The notes: a model not told the origin generated them from the sequence alone. 64,000 nucleotides of DNA from Melanocharis versteri (GCA_013397845.1 VZTG01007436.1:2420005-2484004), one strand, 5' to 3'; shown: positions 47,791-61,932, numbered from the stretch's first letter. Numbers and translations are program-made.

Positions 47791-50700
47791 GGTCTCATGT
47801 AGTCCCTTTCCTGAGCCCTTTTTATTTGTTTACTGGAATAGAACCACCACCCATAGCTGTGCTGTTTGTGGGCTGATTTACCTCACTTGCTCAGTAGTGA
47901 TAATTTCTGCCAGCATCTGCATTGTTTCTTTGTTAAGCACAATTATTTTCTGAAATGCAGAATAAATTGTAGTTGGATTTGAGTGTGACCTTGACTAATA
48001 TGGTTCAAGAAATAAATTTTCTGGGTCATTGGATTCATATCCTTGTCACTTACAGGGTCAGCAAATTTTTGTCTGTGTATACAAGGAATGTTGGATTTGA
48101 ATCAGGATACTGTAGATTATTAAAACTTCAGTATAAAAATGTATTGTTATCTTTTTGTATATTGCAGTGATGGGAGCAACTAGTCATGTGAAGTAGGTTG
48201 GGGTAAATGAGGTGGGGATGATATATAAAGTGACTTGCAGTTTTGCGTAAAGTCTTTCTTGATGGCCAGAAAAGTTAAGATTTGGTTTTAAATGACAGCA
48301 TATTTTAATTTGTGAGCCTTCTCTGTGTTCTGTGGTTTGAAACTGAACCCAAGGGATATGATTGAGCTGACTAGAAGTAAGTTCTAAGAGGATCACTTCC
48401 TGGTGTGCTATGTCTCTGTGGGAATAAAATATGTGTGTTTCTCTGCAAGAAAATTTTAAAAGACAAAAAGAGTAATTAAGTGGTTAATCAAATTTAGATT
48501 AAAATATTATTAAATATTTCAGATGTTGGGCACAAAATTCTCTTTCTACATCCAATGGGATTTAGTAGTCTAAGACACAGGCAGACTTTCATAATTGTCA
48601 GTATTTTTTTTCCCAAATATTATAGAGATTTTCATTTTTCTACAGTGCACATTCCCCAGTCTGACTGTTGAAGACCTGATCATTTTCCATATTTTTGTTA
48701 TTCTGAGGTTTTTCATTGTAACTTTTTCCATATTTGCCAAAACTAGCAGTCTAGGCCCAAGTCACCCATACAAGTGTCACATCAGAGGGAATGTGATTAA
48801 TGAGGAAAAAAAAAAACGTAACTTCATATTTTTGGTAGACTAGAGAGCGTCTGATATTTCACAACATAGCTCATTTTGTCAGGCTGGCAATAAGAAACCA
48901 TAAGAATGCTCAAGCAGGATGACTATAAAGTGGCAGAAATATATAGAAAACGCTGGCTTCTACAAGTGCAAACTTGGGATCCAAACCCATAAGCCTACCT
49001 AAAATCTTCTTTGGATATGCAGGAGAAATAATGATGCAGTGTGTCTACAACTGGCAATTAAAGAAAAAAAGGTCTAGTAAATTTGCCACTTGGCCTTATA
49101 ATCTTTTACAGTAAATTCCAGTCATCAGCCACAGTATTACAGCTCTTCCAGAGAAACTGGGTTCAAAGCACTCTAGTGCTGGGCAAATACAGTCTCCTGA
49201 GAGATCCCCGTGTTTAGTTAGCACTCTAGTCTAGCCTGTTTTTGCAGGAGTCCTCCAATTTTGTCATTCAGGCATTTTTATGGCCTCATTGGAACAAATA
49301 AACAAACATCTGGAATCATGTGGTATATTTAATTAAAAACTTTTTGTTTGGCCAGAAATAGTAAAATCATGAAAAATTGCCTGTCTCCAAGCTCAGAAAG
49401 GCCAAATGATGAAGCAGTTGGCTACAGGCGGTTTTACAATGTATTGAAATTCATAGATACGCACACCTGCTGCAAGCCCCCCCCTTTTTTTTTTTTGATT
49501 CATAACCATTAATGAGTGTTTAGTGCACAGATTGTAGCCCTTGTTTAAACGGGAATTTACTGTTTTTAATAACATATAGACACGTGTTGATATATTCCAT
49601 GCAGCCTGTACTGTTCTGTAGTACACAGACAGGATAAAGCTTTATATTATTGGTTAGAGGCAAAAAAAGAAAAAATCTTTATGGTGCATGTTCCATTTGA
49701 ATATTTTTTCACATGAGCATGTTTTAATTCCAGAGGCAGTAAATATCTGCCCCCTGCTAAGGGTCTGTGGAGCAAATGTTGGAAATGTGAAAGATGGTGT
49801 TTCCTCATTAAAATTAGAATCTGTAATGAAAATGTAAATTGTCATTGTTACATTTATTGTATTTTTTGAGAAAAATTTCAAGTGACTCTTGCTTTTGCAG
49901 ATAAAACTGCTTGATGTCATCTGAGATATTACTGTATGGTCACAAAATATTTTACAGACCAAGATCATTATTTATGAAAACTGATTTGTCTATTGGGCTG
50001 CAATTTATTTGAGATGCGCAAATATAGGCCTTTGAACATATGGGACATAGAATCCTATTTTTGAGTTTGTACATCTCAGTTTTTAAATAGCTGAGCCCTC
50101 TATTGAGAAGCTTACATGCACACAGAAAGTAGTACTGCATCCAAATGTTGTTCACCGTTCTTCATATTTCTCTTGATTAAATAATTTGGCCATTCCATTT
50201 TGAGCTGTGTTTCTCTGGGAAGTTAGACTACCTAGCAGGATAGGAAGGATGGAATACTTGCGTGACTTTGGCCAGTGCCCTGTAGCTGGTGTTACTGACC
50301 TGAATGAAGAGGATGTGGGTGTCATCCAAAAAAGCACTAATCCCCACATAGTCAACATATGTAGAAGCCTGCTTTAAAATATGGGGGAGGGAAGAAATCT
50401 CCTGCACAGTCAGAAGGGCAGCCATCTGCATAACAGCAGTGAAACTATTTTATCCCCTTGTGTGTTTGTTCTTTATAGCGTGCACATCTTGCTGTAACAT
50501 CTTTGTGTCTTTCAAACTACGAACAGCCAAAAAGATGCAATGTATTTTGCGTTTCGTTGTTCAGAGTGTGTGCTGTGCTAGAAGTGGGTGAAGGGTCCTT
50601 TTTAAAATTTGACTTCAGGAAAGAAAGGGGTAACTTTGGAGGATTTCATTGCATGATCTTATGCAAGAAGAGAAAGCTGTCAACTTTTTACTGGATATGA

Positions 50701-52140
50701 ATATCTGTATTCATGATCTAATGATATATTCACTGATCAAAGTTCCTTGCAGGGCTCTGAAAGCAAATGATAAGTAGGTTGGTGACTTCCCTTTTTTTCC
50801 TGTTTTGTGATATTTTGGTGGTCTGTTAATAACCTCATTGTAAGAAAAGTAAAGGATAGGAAGCCCCACGATATCCTTCACTAGCTTTGTGTGCCCTAAA
50901 GCAGAGAAATCACACCTGGGGAGAAGAAAGGGAGGAGACAGAGAGGTAAATAATAAGTATAAACAAGTGCAATTGTTTTATGTCCCTTACCAAACCAAGG
51001 ATGTTTGATCCCTTTTTTGTTGATATTCATTGTGTTACCTTTTACAGTCTGAGATATCTTGAAAATTGTTTCTTATTTACACAGAATGAATTTCTTTTAC
51101 TGTGTGATTGACAACACTGATATGTTTTGTAAGACCCTTTTTGTCTATGACTCTAAAGTGCTTAGTAAACCTAGGCAGCCACCTGAAAGACCCCCCACCT
51201 GTGGCTGCATAAAACCGAAATAAAGAATGGAAAATAACCCATTGAGTATGCACTTTCCCACCCACTGAGAGCAAAATGCAATGTAGTGCAATTTTAGTAC
51301 TTGCATGCCACTGGGGAAAATAGACTCCTAAAATCACATAGTGAAGCATTGGAAAAATTCAGCGAATTTGTACTAAGCGCTGTGTTATAAAACCTAAGGA
51401 ACCATAGGCTTTGCTTCTCAAGTGAAACAGATTTGTATTGCAGTTCTGTTAGAATGCCTCCAATTGCAGTGATGATATTTAGCACAGTAGGCTGAAAAAA
51501 TGTAAGGCTGGTGAATACAAGTCCTTTCACAGGAATGCTACAGAGCGGGGTGCAAGCAGGCTTCTGATGTCTACTTAAAGACTAAACAAGACTGCAGTCT
51601 CTGATTTGTTTTTTTACTTTTGCTCAGTGTTGGGCCACATAGAGAAATCTGGAAAGAGCACATGGCCCAAGTTGCCTCTTTCAAAACTATTTCTATTACT
51701 AGACATGGCTTCTCACAGTGAATAGAGAATTAAATTAGCGTTCACATCTCGCCTGAGAAGAGTTAGAATAGGTGTGTACCAAAATTGCAGGGCTACCACA
51801 CCAATGTGCTGGATCTCCCCACAGGAACTTGGCTTCCTCTGCACCCACCACTGCAGGAGCAGTGACTGTAGTAGCTTCAGTCAGTTGTGTTTAGAAAAAC
51901 TACATCTATCCCGGCTCTACCTTTTCTGCACAGGACCAAGGCAGTTTCTGGGTTTTTTGCTGAACTGTGAGTGGGAGCAGCCAGTCTTAACAGTAAATTT
52001 TGTTTCCATGAAATAAAAAGAGTGAGCTCAATGGAAATAATCCCTTGGGCCCCGATGGAAGAACTGAAATCGATCTTAAAGCCAAGAGGTTGGTAAACAC
52101 CCCCTCCACACATACCAAACAAACCAAATGCACCCTACTG
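47791..52140. other. Non-coding sequence, no gene seen
   Basis: AT-rich unique DNA; a C run plus T run lies near 49478-49497. Frames of 60-104 codons on both strands have no domain. No repeat family was recognised. Confidence 0.5.
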
Positions 52141-52400
52141 CCCCTCCCAAATCCACATAATTAATTAATTTGGCCGATCGTGTCTGTCTTAAAGGTAGTG
52201 AATGATAAAATTCATGGGGGGAAAAAAGTGAGCAATTTAGAATAAATAGATTAAATATAAGCTATTACATCATTCAGAAGCAATTTGGTGCTGTCAAATG
52301 CCAGCCATTACTGATGTAAAGTACGTGATATGTCAAGAAAAAGAAATACCAGGCGAAATTACAGTAAGCTAAAAAGGAGATATGTAGACATCCACTCAGC
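52141..52400. promoter_or_regulatory. Candidate conserved regulatory block E
   Basis: Starts with a TAATTAATTAATT homeodomain-type array (52158-52170) beside TTGGCCGATCG, then continues as repeat-free complex sequence with TACATCATTCAG and ATTACTGATGTAAAG. No coding signal. Suggested on texture only. Confidence 0.2.
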
Positions 52401-55400
52401 TGATAATTGTGGGTGTAAAGTTGCCCTGTAATCTGATGCTGGATAACAATGGCAGTAGAAATGTGGAGGATAGATGGAGTCCCTTGACTGTTGTTTCCTA
52501 TTCACTTTTGTTCCACTGTCAATATAAAAAGTAATTCCTTTACCAAGGTGGGTTTAGTAATAAGGTGAAAGAGAAGCTGTCAGCTAAATTAATTTTTTGT
52601 GTCGAAAAATCTGTTTGTTATAAAGGAGTACAATGGCTTTATTCAAAAGAGAATGAGATGAAATAGAACATCATGAGAATATTATGAGAAGAGTTAGAAC
52701 ATCAGTAAATGCCACAAAGGAGAGTGAGTTTGACACATTGTTAATGTCTGTTAATTCTTTTATCCTGCCAACCCTAAATAAAAGTTTGTTTGGGTTTTTT
52801 TCCTGCTCTCTGCATGTTTAGGGGAGATAGCCCTTCAGATGAAATTTCTGGATGAAATGAACTAGTTTAAATTGTTTGCAATATTTGGAGATGGCATTCA
52901 TTTAGGAAATGTAGGAACCATAATTCAGGAATTCAGGCAGAAGTTGTTCCCACAAGAAGCTAAAACATAAGAGTGCAGTTCAGCAAACAAATAAAGAAAA
53001 AAATGCAAAGTGCTGGTATGTTTTGCAGAGTGAAAAGAAAATTTCCGATAATTCTGGTAGTGACTTGGTCAGTGAGAATAGATGCCAGCTTGGTGTGTAA
53101 AAAAAAGGAATGTTTCTTTCACAAGCAGGAATGCACTTGTAACCTCAAATTGTCCATCCTGAATGGAGGCAGGGTTTTCCTGACAGATTATTATTTAGGA
53201 TATAAAATAATTTTTGTATGTAAATGTATCACCTAAAGGAGATACAGTGTTTCACCAGGGAGTTGGGTCTTACTCTGTCATTCTGTTTCTCAGTAGCAAA
53301 GGCAGGAAAGGTAAAGCATTGATACTGCTACTGTGAAGTTCTGTGGGTTGTTCAGGATTTGTTCTTGTGTATTTGAGAGACCAAATGTAGAGCTATTCTG
53401 CAGCAATTTTAGAAGATGCCCGTTTCTAAGGTAGGTTAAAAAGTTGCACATAGCTTCAATCCCATTTAGAGAATTTGGGAAGGCAAAGAGCATCTGATTA
53501 ATAAAATCAGGTCTTATAACTGGGAACCCAGTTTTAAAATCTATATAACTATTGTAGCTTATGTAAAATAAGTTGTTTAAAATTAAAACAGAATTATTCT
53601 GATGAAACTGAATGTTAATGGAACCTTCTTCAGAAAATGCTTTTAAATAAATAAAGGTACAAGAGCAAGTTCTGATCTGTGAAGTTCAAACTACCTTTCA
53701 TTGGAAGTATTTTTTAAGTTGGTGATGGAGCAACAAGTGAAATGAAAAGCAAAAGCTAAAAATATGGATAGTTTTATGTTCTTTTAAGTAAATGAAGTAG
53801 CACATTCCTTACCTGAAGTTTTTACTTGTTGTCTTACTCTTTTTTCTTCATGGGTTTGAAAGAATTTTGTTAACTTCCAAAGCAAACTATTTAATACCAG
53901 TTCGTAGGTACTTTGAACTGCCTTAATTTATGAATTTTGAGATAAATCTAATTTTTTTTCAAATGCTATTATATTATTTCCTAATGAAAAAAGACATCTG
54001 ACTCTTGTTTCTTGTCCATTCTCAAATCTCATAAGCTTCATAGAAAAGATTTTTCAATCAGTCTAAAGAAGGGTTTCTCTGATCTGTAGGTTAGAAATAC
54101 TGTGTTGGAAACAAATATGTTAGTATAAGAGGGGAATCTCTAGGTAATTTCTCTCCGTGGCTGTAGTTAAAACTGCACAGATTATGGGGAGGAAGTCCAT
54201 ACACGTGCTAGACATCTCTATGCCTTAAAACAACTGCCTGCAGGTGTTTTAGCCATGCACATATGGCTGGATATATGATGAGACTTTTCAGATTTTCAGC
54301 CAAGTCTTCACTTGCAGGGTAATGAAATGTTGAGGGAGAGGGAAACACGATACATATACATGTAGAGGTTATGATGTCATATATGGTGAGTTATTGCTGT
54401 TTTGATACTTCTCATAAATTCATTCCAAATCAATTGCTAAGCAGTATTTCTGTACTGTTAATTTAAAATCTTGGCGAATGTGAGGATATGTGTATGCACA
54501 CATGTCATATACTCTGCATTAGTCAGCCATTGTCTCTGAGCTAAGGGAAGCACCTTCACCTACTCACTGAGGTACAGCTATATTACTTATTATTAAGTTC
54601 AGGCATCTTGGGAGCAAATTTAGGTCAGTGTGGAAGGATCTAAAATTCACTTTCCTATAGGCAAAACACATCAACTGGGCACAGATTTTTTTGAGCATCA
54701 CAGTTAGACAATATGTCAGTTTGGTGCCACATCCTAAAGTGTAGCCACAAGCAGCTTAAAAGTTTGTTGAGAGTAACTCAGAGAATTACTTCCTCATAAG
54801 TATGAACTTTACCTGTAGTGCCAAGTTACAGATGCTACGATGCCTTTATACAAATATTGGTTTTGTGTATTTTGATCTTGTTTGCCAAGCTCTACATGGC
54901 AGCTGAATGAACAGAAGCATATGGGTGAATTCTATCCAAGAGATATGCAAGCTTTCTGCTGCTCTTGTGAGGTAGTTTAAATGTTTTGATGGATCATACT
55001 CAGTACTATTATTTTGGTGATTCTTGATTTGAAAATAGATCTGGATTGCTTAAGAATAGCTTGATAAGATTTAACCTCTCTAATGAGAGCTTGATAGATA
55101 ACATGTTTAAATTAGAAGGGGAAGGGGGGCAGTGTGAAATAGATCATGTTGTAATTTTAGTAATCACATGCATTGAAATATGTCATTGAAAAGATACTTA
55201 AGAATCTTAAATCTTAGGATGGCTGTCAGATTTCTTTTAGTCTATGAACAATGACAATCATAATTTGACGGTGAAATACGGTCAGAGCTTCTGTCTCCTT
55301 GACAATCACTCCAATATTTAGACAAAAAAGCACATTCTCACAGATTTCATTAGTCAGCTTGTGCTTTTACCTTTTCCCTCATGTAACTCTAATACTCTGA

Positions 55401-56212
55401 GAAGCCGAGACAAGCAGAATTGAGTACTCTCTCTTACCAAAATGAAAGAAATTACATGCAAGTATGAAAAGCCAGAGGAACTTAAAGGTCAATCATACAG
55501 GTGGTTTGAATAACCAAGGAAACATTACGGTTGCACTTAATGAGTTTGTGTGTGCTTTTGAACCATTGTAAAACCTCTTCCAACTGACTTGTTGCAAAGT
55601 TCAATTAAGATTTTTAATTTAATTTTTTCATATGCTGTTGCCTTGGTGCTTAATACATAACAAAAAACCAAATAAAATTTAAGAACACTGGAAAAGGCTT
55701 GAAGAGCTGCTTTGGGTAACAAACCAGAGGGAGTGAGGAGATTCTGATTAACAAAGAAATTTGCATTTATGAAGTATCTTTTATGTAGATTGTCTCTGGG
55801 CACCTACAATGCAATAGTCTGTAGAGCTTGGCTAAGCAAGTGAATAAGCTTGAGAAGATGGGAATTGTGAAAGCAGGGAAGGAAGAGAGCTTGATCTAAT
55901 GTCATAAGGCAGGGAGCTTTGGAGCCTTGGGGCACAATTAACAAAGGGTCTGGCACCTGCCTTCTCTGGTCTTTGTATTTGTTTAGAGAAAGATTTAGTA
56001 ATTCTGCTCATGGAATGTGTTTCCTTTTCTTGGCTTCAACACACTGTGGCTCAGAATCTACCTGAATATTTGTGGTAATAACAAGTTGTAAGCATCCCTG
56101 CCTCAGGTGAGCATAATAGGTGAGGGTTACTTAGTGAAGCTCATGAGAGACTTGCCATCTCTTTTGTCATCTTGAGTCCTCCCCCCTACCTTTTTTCCCC
56201 CTCGTTTAACAG
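52401..56212. other. Non-coding sequence, no gene seen
   Basis: AT-rich unique DNA with no recognised repeat. Frames at 52973-53236 (plus) and 55537-55803 (minus) are under 90 codons with no domain. Confidence 0.5.
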
Positions 56213-56232
56213 CAGAAAGGTGATTCTAAGAG
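56213..56232 (+). CDS. Weak candidate microexon
   Basis: A very strong pyrimidine tract (56177-56206, C and T almost throughout) and AACAG precede this 20-base segment, which ends in AAGAG before GTGAGA. A tandem acceptor (AGCAG) would give a 17-base alternative. Neither length is a multiple of three. Microexons of this size exist in neuronal genes, but such pairings also arise by chance. Confidence 0.13.
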
Positions 56233-59200
56233 GTGAGAAAAAAATTAAAAGGAATTTATGCTGTTTATACAGTAGGATTATTGCAGGGCTCACCAAGTTT
56301 CATTTTATTTATATATTTTTATCTGTTATTGATGTAAATGGCATTTCTACTGAAAAGCCAGTGTTTCTTGCTGAAACACAATAAGAATTTTAATGATGTG
56401 TATGCTAATTTGGAGAAAAGTTGAGGATACTACTATGTGACCTTTACCGTCCCTGAGGATGTTATGATTTCTCCTTGTGAATGTATAAAAGGGAGAATTT
56501 TTCTCTTACAGTTGTATTGTCATCTTATTTGGGAATGCTGAAGTCTTTTATGGACCCTTTGTCAAGCATATATGTAGCAAGAAGTTATCCATGGCCTGAT
56601 GCATTTACTTAGTTAAATGGACAGGATAGGCAGTGAATAAAAGATAGAAAAAGATATATTGTTTTCCTTACTTTCATATTTGAGAAGGTGAGACAGAAAG
56701 CACTGTGCACAGTGGTTTAGCCAAAATGCTTGTGGCACTCAGTGGTTTTAAGTATCTCATTTCTTGAACTGCGGATTTAACAACTAGAAAACCCCTTCCA
56801 ATAAAAGTTCTCATGTCAGAGGCCTACATTCTTCCTAGATAATTTTAATGATATGTCCTTTATCGCCACTATCCACGAAGTTTTATTTCATGGTATCAGG
56901 GATTAGTTCTCCTGTCTGGATCATTCTGACTTTCCCTTTTCACTTAGCTTCTATTTTTGCAATCTACCAATGTATTTGTATAATTTTTAAGTCTTCCCAT
57001 AAAAAGAGCATAGTTAAGCTTGGCCAGAAACACTGTATAGTCATTGAAGCCTACACATTTCAATAAAAAACGTGTAAATCTTGATGAATAAATCTCATGA
57101 ACTACAAAAGAAACAGGTGAGGGGGAATGTAGAGTGGCAGGTGAGAATTAATAGTGCTGGGCATCATTAACTTCCTGAGCACATCAAGGAGCCTTCAATG
57201 CAAATAAACTACAATTTTCAAAGGTTAGAGGTTAGTTTCTTCTGAATCATACAGGTCTTTCTAGGAGAATCTCATCTGTAGTAGATTTCTGGGTGTTTCA
57301 GTGATGTAAAATTTGCATTTTAATAAATTATTTTCATTTGCATATACAATACAGCGTCATTTGAAAGACTTGACGTTTTCTAATGGATCCCTTTTTTGTA
57401 ATAGTCTTTCCTTTTAGCAATTACAAAACATAGTTTCAGGAAAGGAGCAATACCTTATCATTTAGCCTGTTCAAACCCACTCCTTTCTAAAGGATTTTTA
57501 AAGACGGTGACAGCAGCCCAGCTCAGCTTTAATGGGTACATGATCAGTAAGCCAAGGGCTTTTTCATCAAGGCATAAGTTTTTTCCTGTCCAGTAAGCCC
57601 CAAAATCAAAATGGTCTAAACTAGTTTTCTGAGTTATCCACAAAATTAAGTGGTTTGTGATCACTTCTGGTGCTGTGTCATTTCTTTGCTGAAACTGATG
57701 CTATTGTGGCTATAAACTGCTATAGTATAACAGCTGTTTATCAAAATATTCATGAAAATTTTCTGTGACGGGAGAAATGGGCATGTTTGTAATACTGATT
57801 CCATGGAAAAAGATGCATGGGCTTAGATTTAGTCAAAATTATGGCATACTGTTCTAAACTTGACAGAACTAGTTCAGCACATAATCCATAATAAAATAGG
57901 AACTGTGGTATTTAAACACTAATTCAGTGCATATCAGTTTGTATGCAAAGACTCTGTTTAAGATATTGCAAAACAGGTTTTCTTAGTAAATGCTACCAAA
58001 GCCATGGCATGTATCCCAGGCCTGGGATATGAGTAAGTCTTTATCTGGGCTCCAAGCTGCGGTTCCATGGTTTGCTCTCTCTGCCCAGTATAACAAATAG
58101 TGGATGTTGCATGCATTTTTGATTGATGAGGTATTGAGGAGGATTTGGAAATCTGAAAACCCATATTATTATAAAGATTATGGAATAGTGGGAAATGGAG
58201 CCAGGAATGTACCTATAATTTAGGGTAAAGAGTAATAATGAGTGCCCATAAAAATAAATAACCATGATGTTAAATAGACTGCAGATCATTTGCACCTTGA
58301 GGCTTTTCTCAGATTTTGTGCCAGTAAAGAAATGTGGTAATAAGACCTCATGTATTTAGGCAAAAGAGTTTCTTATGCATGAATTTTATTTAGGCAATTT
58401 GAATAATCCCAGAGATATTTAGGAGCATGAAGGGGACAACAGAAGGAAGATGAAGGCAGAAACATAAGAAGTCTGCACTATTTGGAAGAAGTGCTTTACG
58501 TTTAGATTATTCTTGATCGTGCTTTTTTTCCTATTGCTTCTCACTCTTTCGTGGCTGATAATGCTATTCTGAAGTCTACTCTGAAATTGTAATTATTTCA
58601 GTTCTGTTCAGTGCAAAATCCTTTTTGATTGCTGTAGACATGCAAAATGAAGCTGTGTGGTTGCTGTGTGGTGGCCAATTCTTATAACAATCTTGAAACT
58701 TGTTTCCTACTTTGTCCCCATTGGTCAAAAAGAAAAATACTCTATGTCTTTTTTCCTTTAGGGACATGATATTGCATGGAGATTATAGAGTGAAGGGTAG
58801 CTTTTCCTATACCTACAAGTGTAGGAGAAACTGTAAGATGAGCTTTCATGGTTGAGAATTTAAAAGCTTCTTACTCATTGCTTCTGCTTTATTACAGAAG
58901 ACTTTTTTCAGATAAATATTACTACTCTGATGATTTTTAAATAACATTTATGCATGTCAGTATTTATTCATTGGCCATGTTGTAATCAGATTTGTTTACA
59001 GTGTCTGTATGTGATAATCAACACTGGAACCATGTTTTGCAGCTTCCTTTCTTTTCATACAGTTTCATAGTACTTGTTAGTTATGTGTTTAACATTGCAG
59101 ATCAGTGATTTCCTTCTTACAAATTGTACAGATTCAGGCAGTTTGCAAATCACTTGGTTGTCATATTTTTGTGCAAGAATTTTTTTGGATATCTTTTCTC

Positions 59201-61578
59201 TCTGACAAAATTTATTGAGCTATGAGTAAAGGAAATTTGGAAAGCAACACATTTTTAGTAAAATGTTGTTAGTTCAGTGAGAAGTGGAATGGTCAACAGC
59301 TTTCTCCATACCTCAAGTTGCTAGAGCAAAAAGGAAATTTATGCTCTCCATTGAGATATAAACTAGTTTATTTTCAGTCATTTATCTGAAATGTTGATGC
59401 TCACCATAATAATTCATCAAACATTTTTTGCGAAGTATACCTGGCAAGGCTTCCTGGCATCAGCCTTTGAAATTCTGAGTTCTTGCATCTTCTGGGAACA
59501 GAGTGACTCTCTCTTATTGCACATCTGGAAGGAATGTTGCTGCCTTTCTGCTTCATCAGGGAGAGATTGTTGGGATAACAGTTTAACCTCTCTAAACAGT
59601 TTGCTAGTATCTTTGGATTTTTGAATATGGAAGAGGTAAAATGCTATAATTTATACAATGTATTCATATTTCAGTTTTTAATTTTAAATTATACAGTAAT
59701 AATTATTTCATAAGAATAACTATATTGGTACTTTACTGGGCTTTCCATGAGGAATGAGAGGCTAAATTCTCTTGGTATATATATGTGATGTGTGTTAACT
59801 CTATTGTCTTATTTAATCTCATCAGGCACTCTGGTTAAACAAAACATAGATGCCTACTTTTGTTGTATGTATTTGTCCTTTTTCATGATCTAGAAAGCGC
59901 TTCAGACAAAAAAAAGTAATTGTGGATTTACAATTTTTTAATGGTGAGTTTCTGTTAGATATTTTCCACCTAATATCCTAATATTCAATCCTACAGCTTT
60001 TCTGAATGGCAAGAAAAGCTTTATTTCCTAGTTACAAAAACAGAGTTATGAATGTTTGTGCTTAATTATCTGAATTACTTGTTTCAATTGAAGATATTAA
60101 TTCAGTTTACTAATGTAAATATTGTTATTTAAAAAACAATCCCTCTTATTTTGACGCATTTTTTATTTAATAGGAACAATTACATTACTTACCCTAATTC
60201 AGCAAAATATCTGAACTGTCACCTAGATTCCATTATGTGCTTTTGTCTTTTGCTGAATGTGGGTGATTTTAAGCATATGCCTAAAAGACTTATTGAATGA
60301 GAGACTCTTGGAACAGGGGTTAATGCTGTTTGCAAGCTTTATGTTACTAAAAATCTAGAAAAGATTGAATTTGGTTTAATATTTCAATGAAAAATGGTAT
60401 AAGGCAGAATGCCAACAGGAGATGCATTAATAATCCATAAACCTGTGGTAGCCAACTAATTTGGGACATTATAGGAGATCTTGGCTTTATGCTGCCAATA
60501 TTTCTAACATAAGTTTCCATCAATAAGTGCAGGAAATACTAAACTGAGTTATTAATCTGCAAGGAAGAAACTCAAATTTAGAGAGATCTGATTTCTGTTG
60601 AGGAAGAACTTTTCTTTTAAGCATTAAATTTTAATCCAGTGTATTTAAAAAAATAAAAACGAGTTCTATATTGTTACTCTGAAGCCCTATGGAATGTTTT
60701 CACATTACTAATTAGTGACAGAATGTCAGTAATCTTTCATTAGAGAGAGACTTTTTCCTTCCGTTTCTGCCACATCTCTCAGTTCCTGTCTGGAAGCCTT
60801 TGCGTAATGATTGAATATGTATTTACTGTTATAACTAATACTAAGTATCATGATGAATTTACATGCTGTATTACCAGGCTTCCTGCTTGCCTTGCATTAT
60901 TCAGAAAACACTACATTATCTGGTAGAAATTTTATCTGTGTGAAATCTTATTAGAAGCTTGCTGATAGGGAGCATAAATTGGAGCAAGAATTGATAATTT
61001 AAAAAAAATATTCTTGTATAGTTTTATTAATATTATACTTGGTCTTCCATCTTGCCATAGCAAAGTTTTCTTTCAGTGGATTCTGCAATGCTAATCTCCT
61101 TGGAATTTAGTGATTGTCACGCCCAAAGGAGATATTAAGTGTGACATTCCAGAAAGGATTATCACCTTCTATCACTCAGCTAAGCAGGAGCTATGAGTAG
61201 CACTTTTCTTTTCAAAGAAAGAATGGACAGATGAGGCATTTGTAGTTTCAAGTCCTGCTGCAACCATCACCACTGGAAAGTGAGGAGGAACTTTCTGTCA
61301 ACGTCTGCAGGCAGCAGAACAGAGGTAGCTTCAGGACTGGGCTGTGCTCTTTCCAGCATTCATACTCACAAGAAATGAATGGGAAAAGTGTGGTTAAGGT
61401 TGATGTTTTTTACTAGTTGTTTATGTTCTTGATCTATGTATAACTTGTCAAAGAAATAATATACCCTTCCCTGCTTGGTCTGAAATAGCAACATCTAGGG
61501 TAAAGATACTGTGATACATTCCACTATGAATGTAATAGTGCTTATTTCATGAAGCTTATAGAGTTTTATGGTTTCCAG
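56233..61578. other. Non-coding sequence, no gene seen
   Basis: More than 5 kb of AT-rich unique DNA without a supportable gene or repeat family. It contains the 18-bp palindrome at 58012-58029. All open frames are under 90 codons. Confidence 0.5.
58012..58029. repeat. 18-bp perfect palindrome
   Basis: TATCCCAGGCCTGGGATA is its own reverse complement with no spacer. Its core, CCCAGGCCTGGG, is GC-rich, in contrast to the AT-rich surroundings. Confidence 0.95.
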
Positions 61579-61760
61579 CAGAGGTACCCAAACGATGCCT
61601 CCAGCTGTATGTGGCCTGCTAGACCAATTTGTCCGTCCTCTGCTCTGTTTCTGGCTGCTCCCTTCCTCAGGAGCCCCTCCAGTGCTGGCATTGAGTGAGC
61701 TGCAGCCCTGGATTGTTCTGGCAGTGACAGCCTGTTCCTGGCTAGGCTTTTTCCCGTGAG
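61579..61760. mobile_element. Possible hAT-type DNA transposon fragment
   Basis: The segment opens CAGAGGTACCCAAACGATG and continues with TGTATGTGGCCTGC, resembling the CAG-GGT-CCCAAAC and TGTGGCCCGC ends of non-autonomous hAT (Charlie-like) elements. No matching opposite terminus or 8-bp target duplication was found. The patch is GC-richer than its surroundings and open for about 65 codons on both strands without a domain. Confidence 0.2.
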
Positions 61761-61818
61761 TCCTTCATGAATGGGCAAAGACTTAGCTGTGTAAATGTGC
61801 TATAATGTTAACAGTTAG

Positions 61819-61932
61819 TCTGGACCTGCTGCTCACGTCCAGATCAGCTTTCCACACTGTGAATGTGCTGTAGGTCTGCTTGCTCCACGGAGAGCTTCAT
61901 CAAGCTGGAGCTAACTGCTCCACGGGAAAGCT
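61819..61932. repeat. Local inverted and direct repeats in a GC-richer patch
   Basis: TCTGGAC (61819-61825) and GTCCAGA (61837-61843) form a 7-bp inverted repeat with an 11-base loop. TGCTCCACGG occurs at 61881-61890 and 61916-61925, each followed by a similar AGAGCT/AAAGCT. Together with the preceding segment this looks like debris of one old repeat. Confidence 0.45.

Noticed and set aside
12002..52176. Shared TTAATTAATT(T)GGCCG motif at 12002-12016 and 52161-52176
   Set aside because: A 14-base match with one inserted base is expected several times by chance between two points in 64 kb; not evidence of a repeat.
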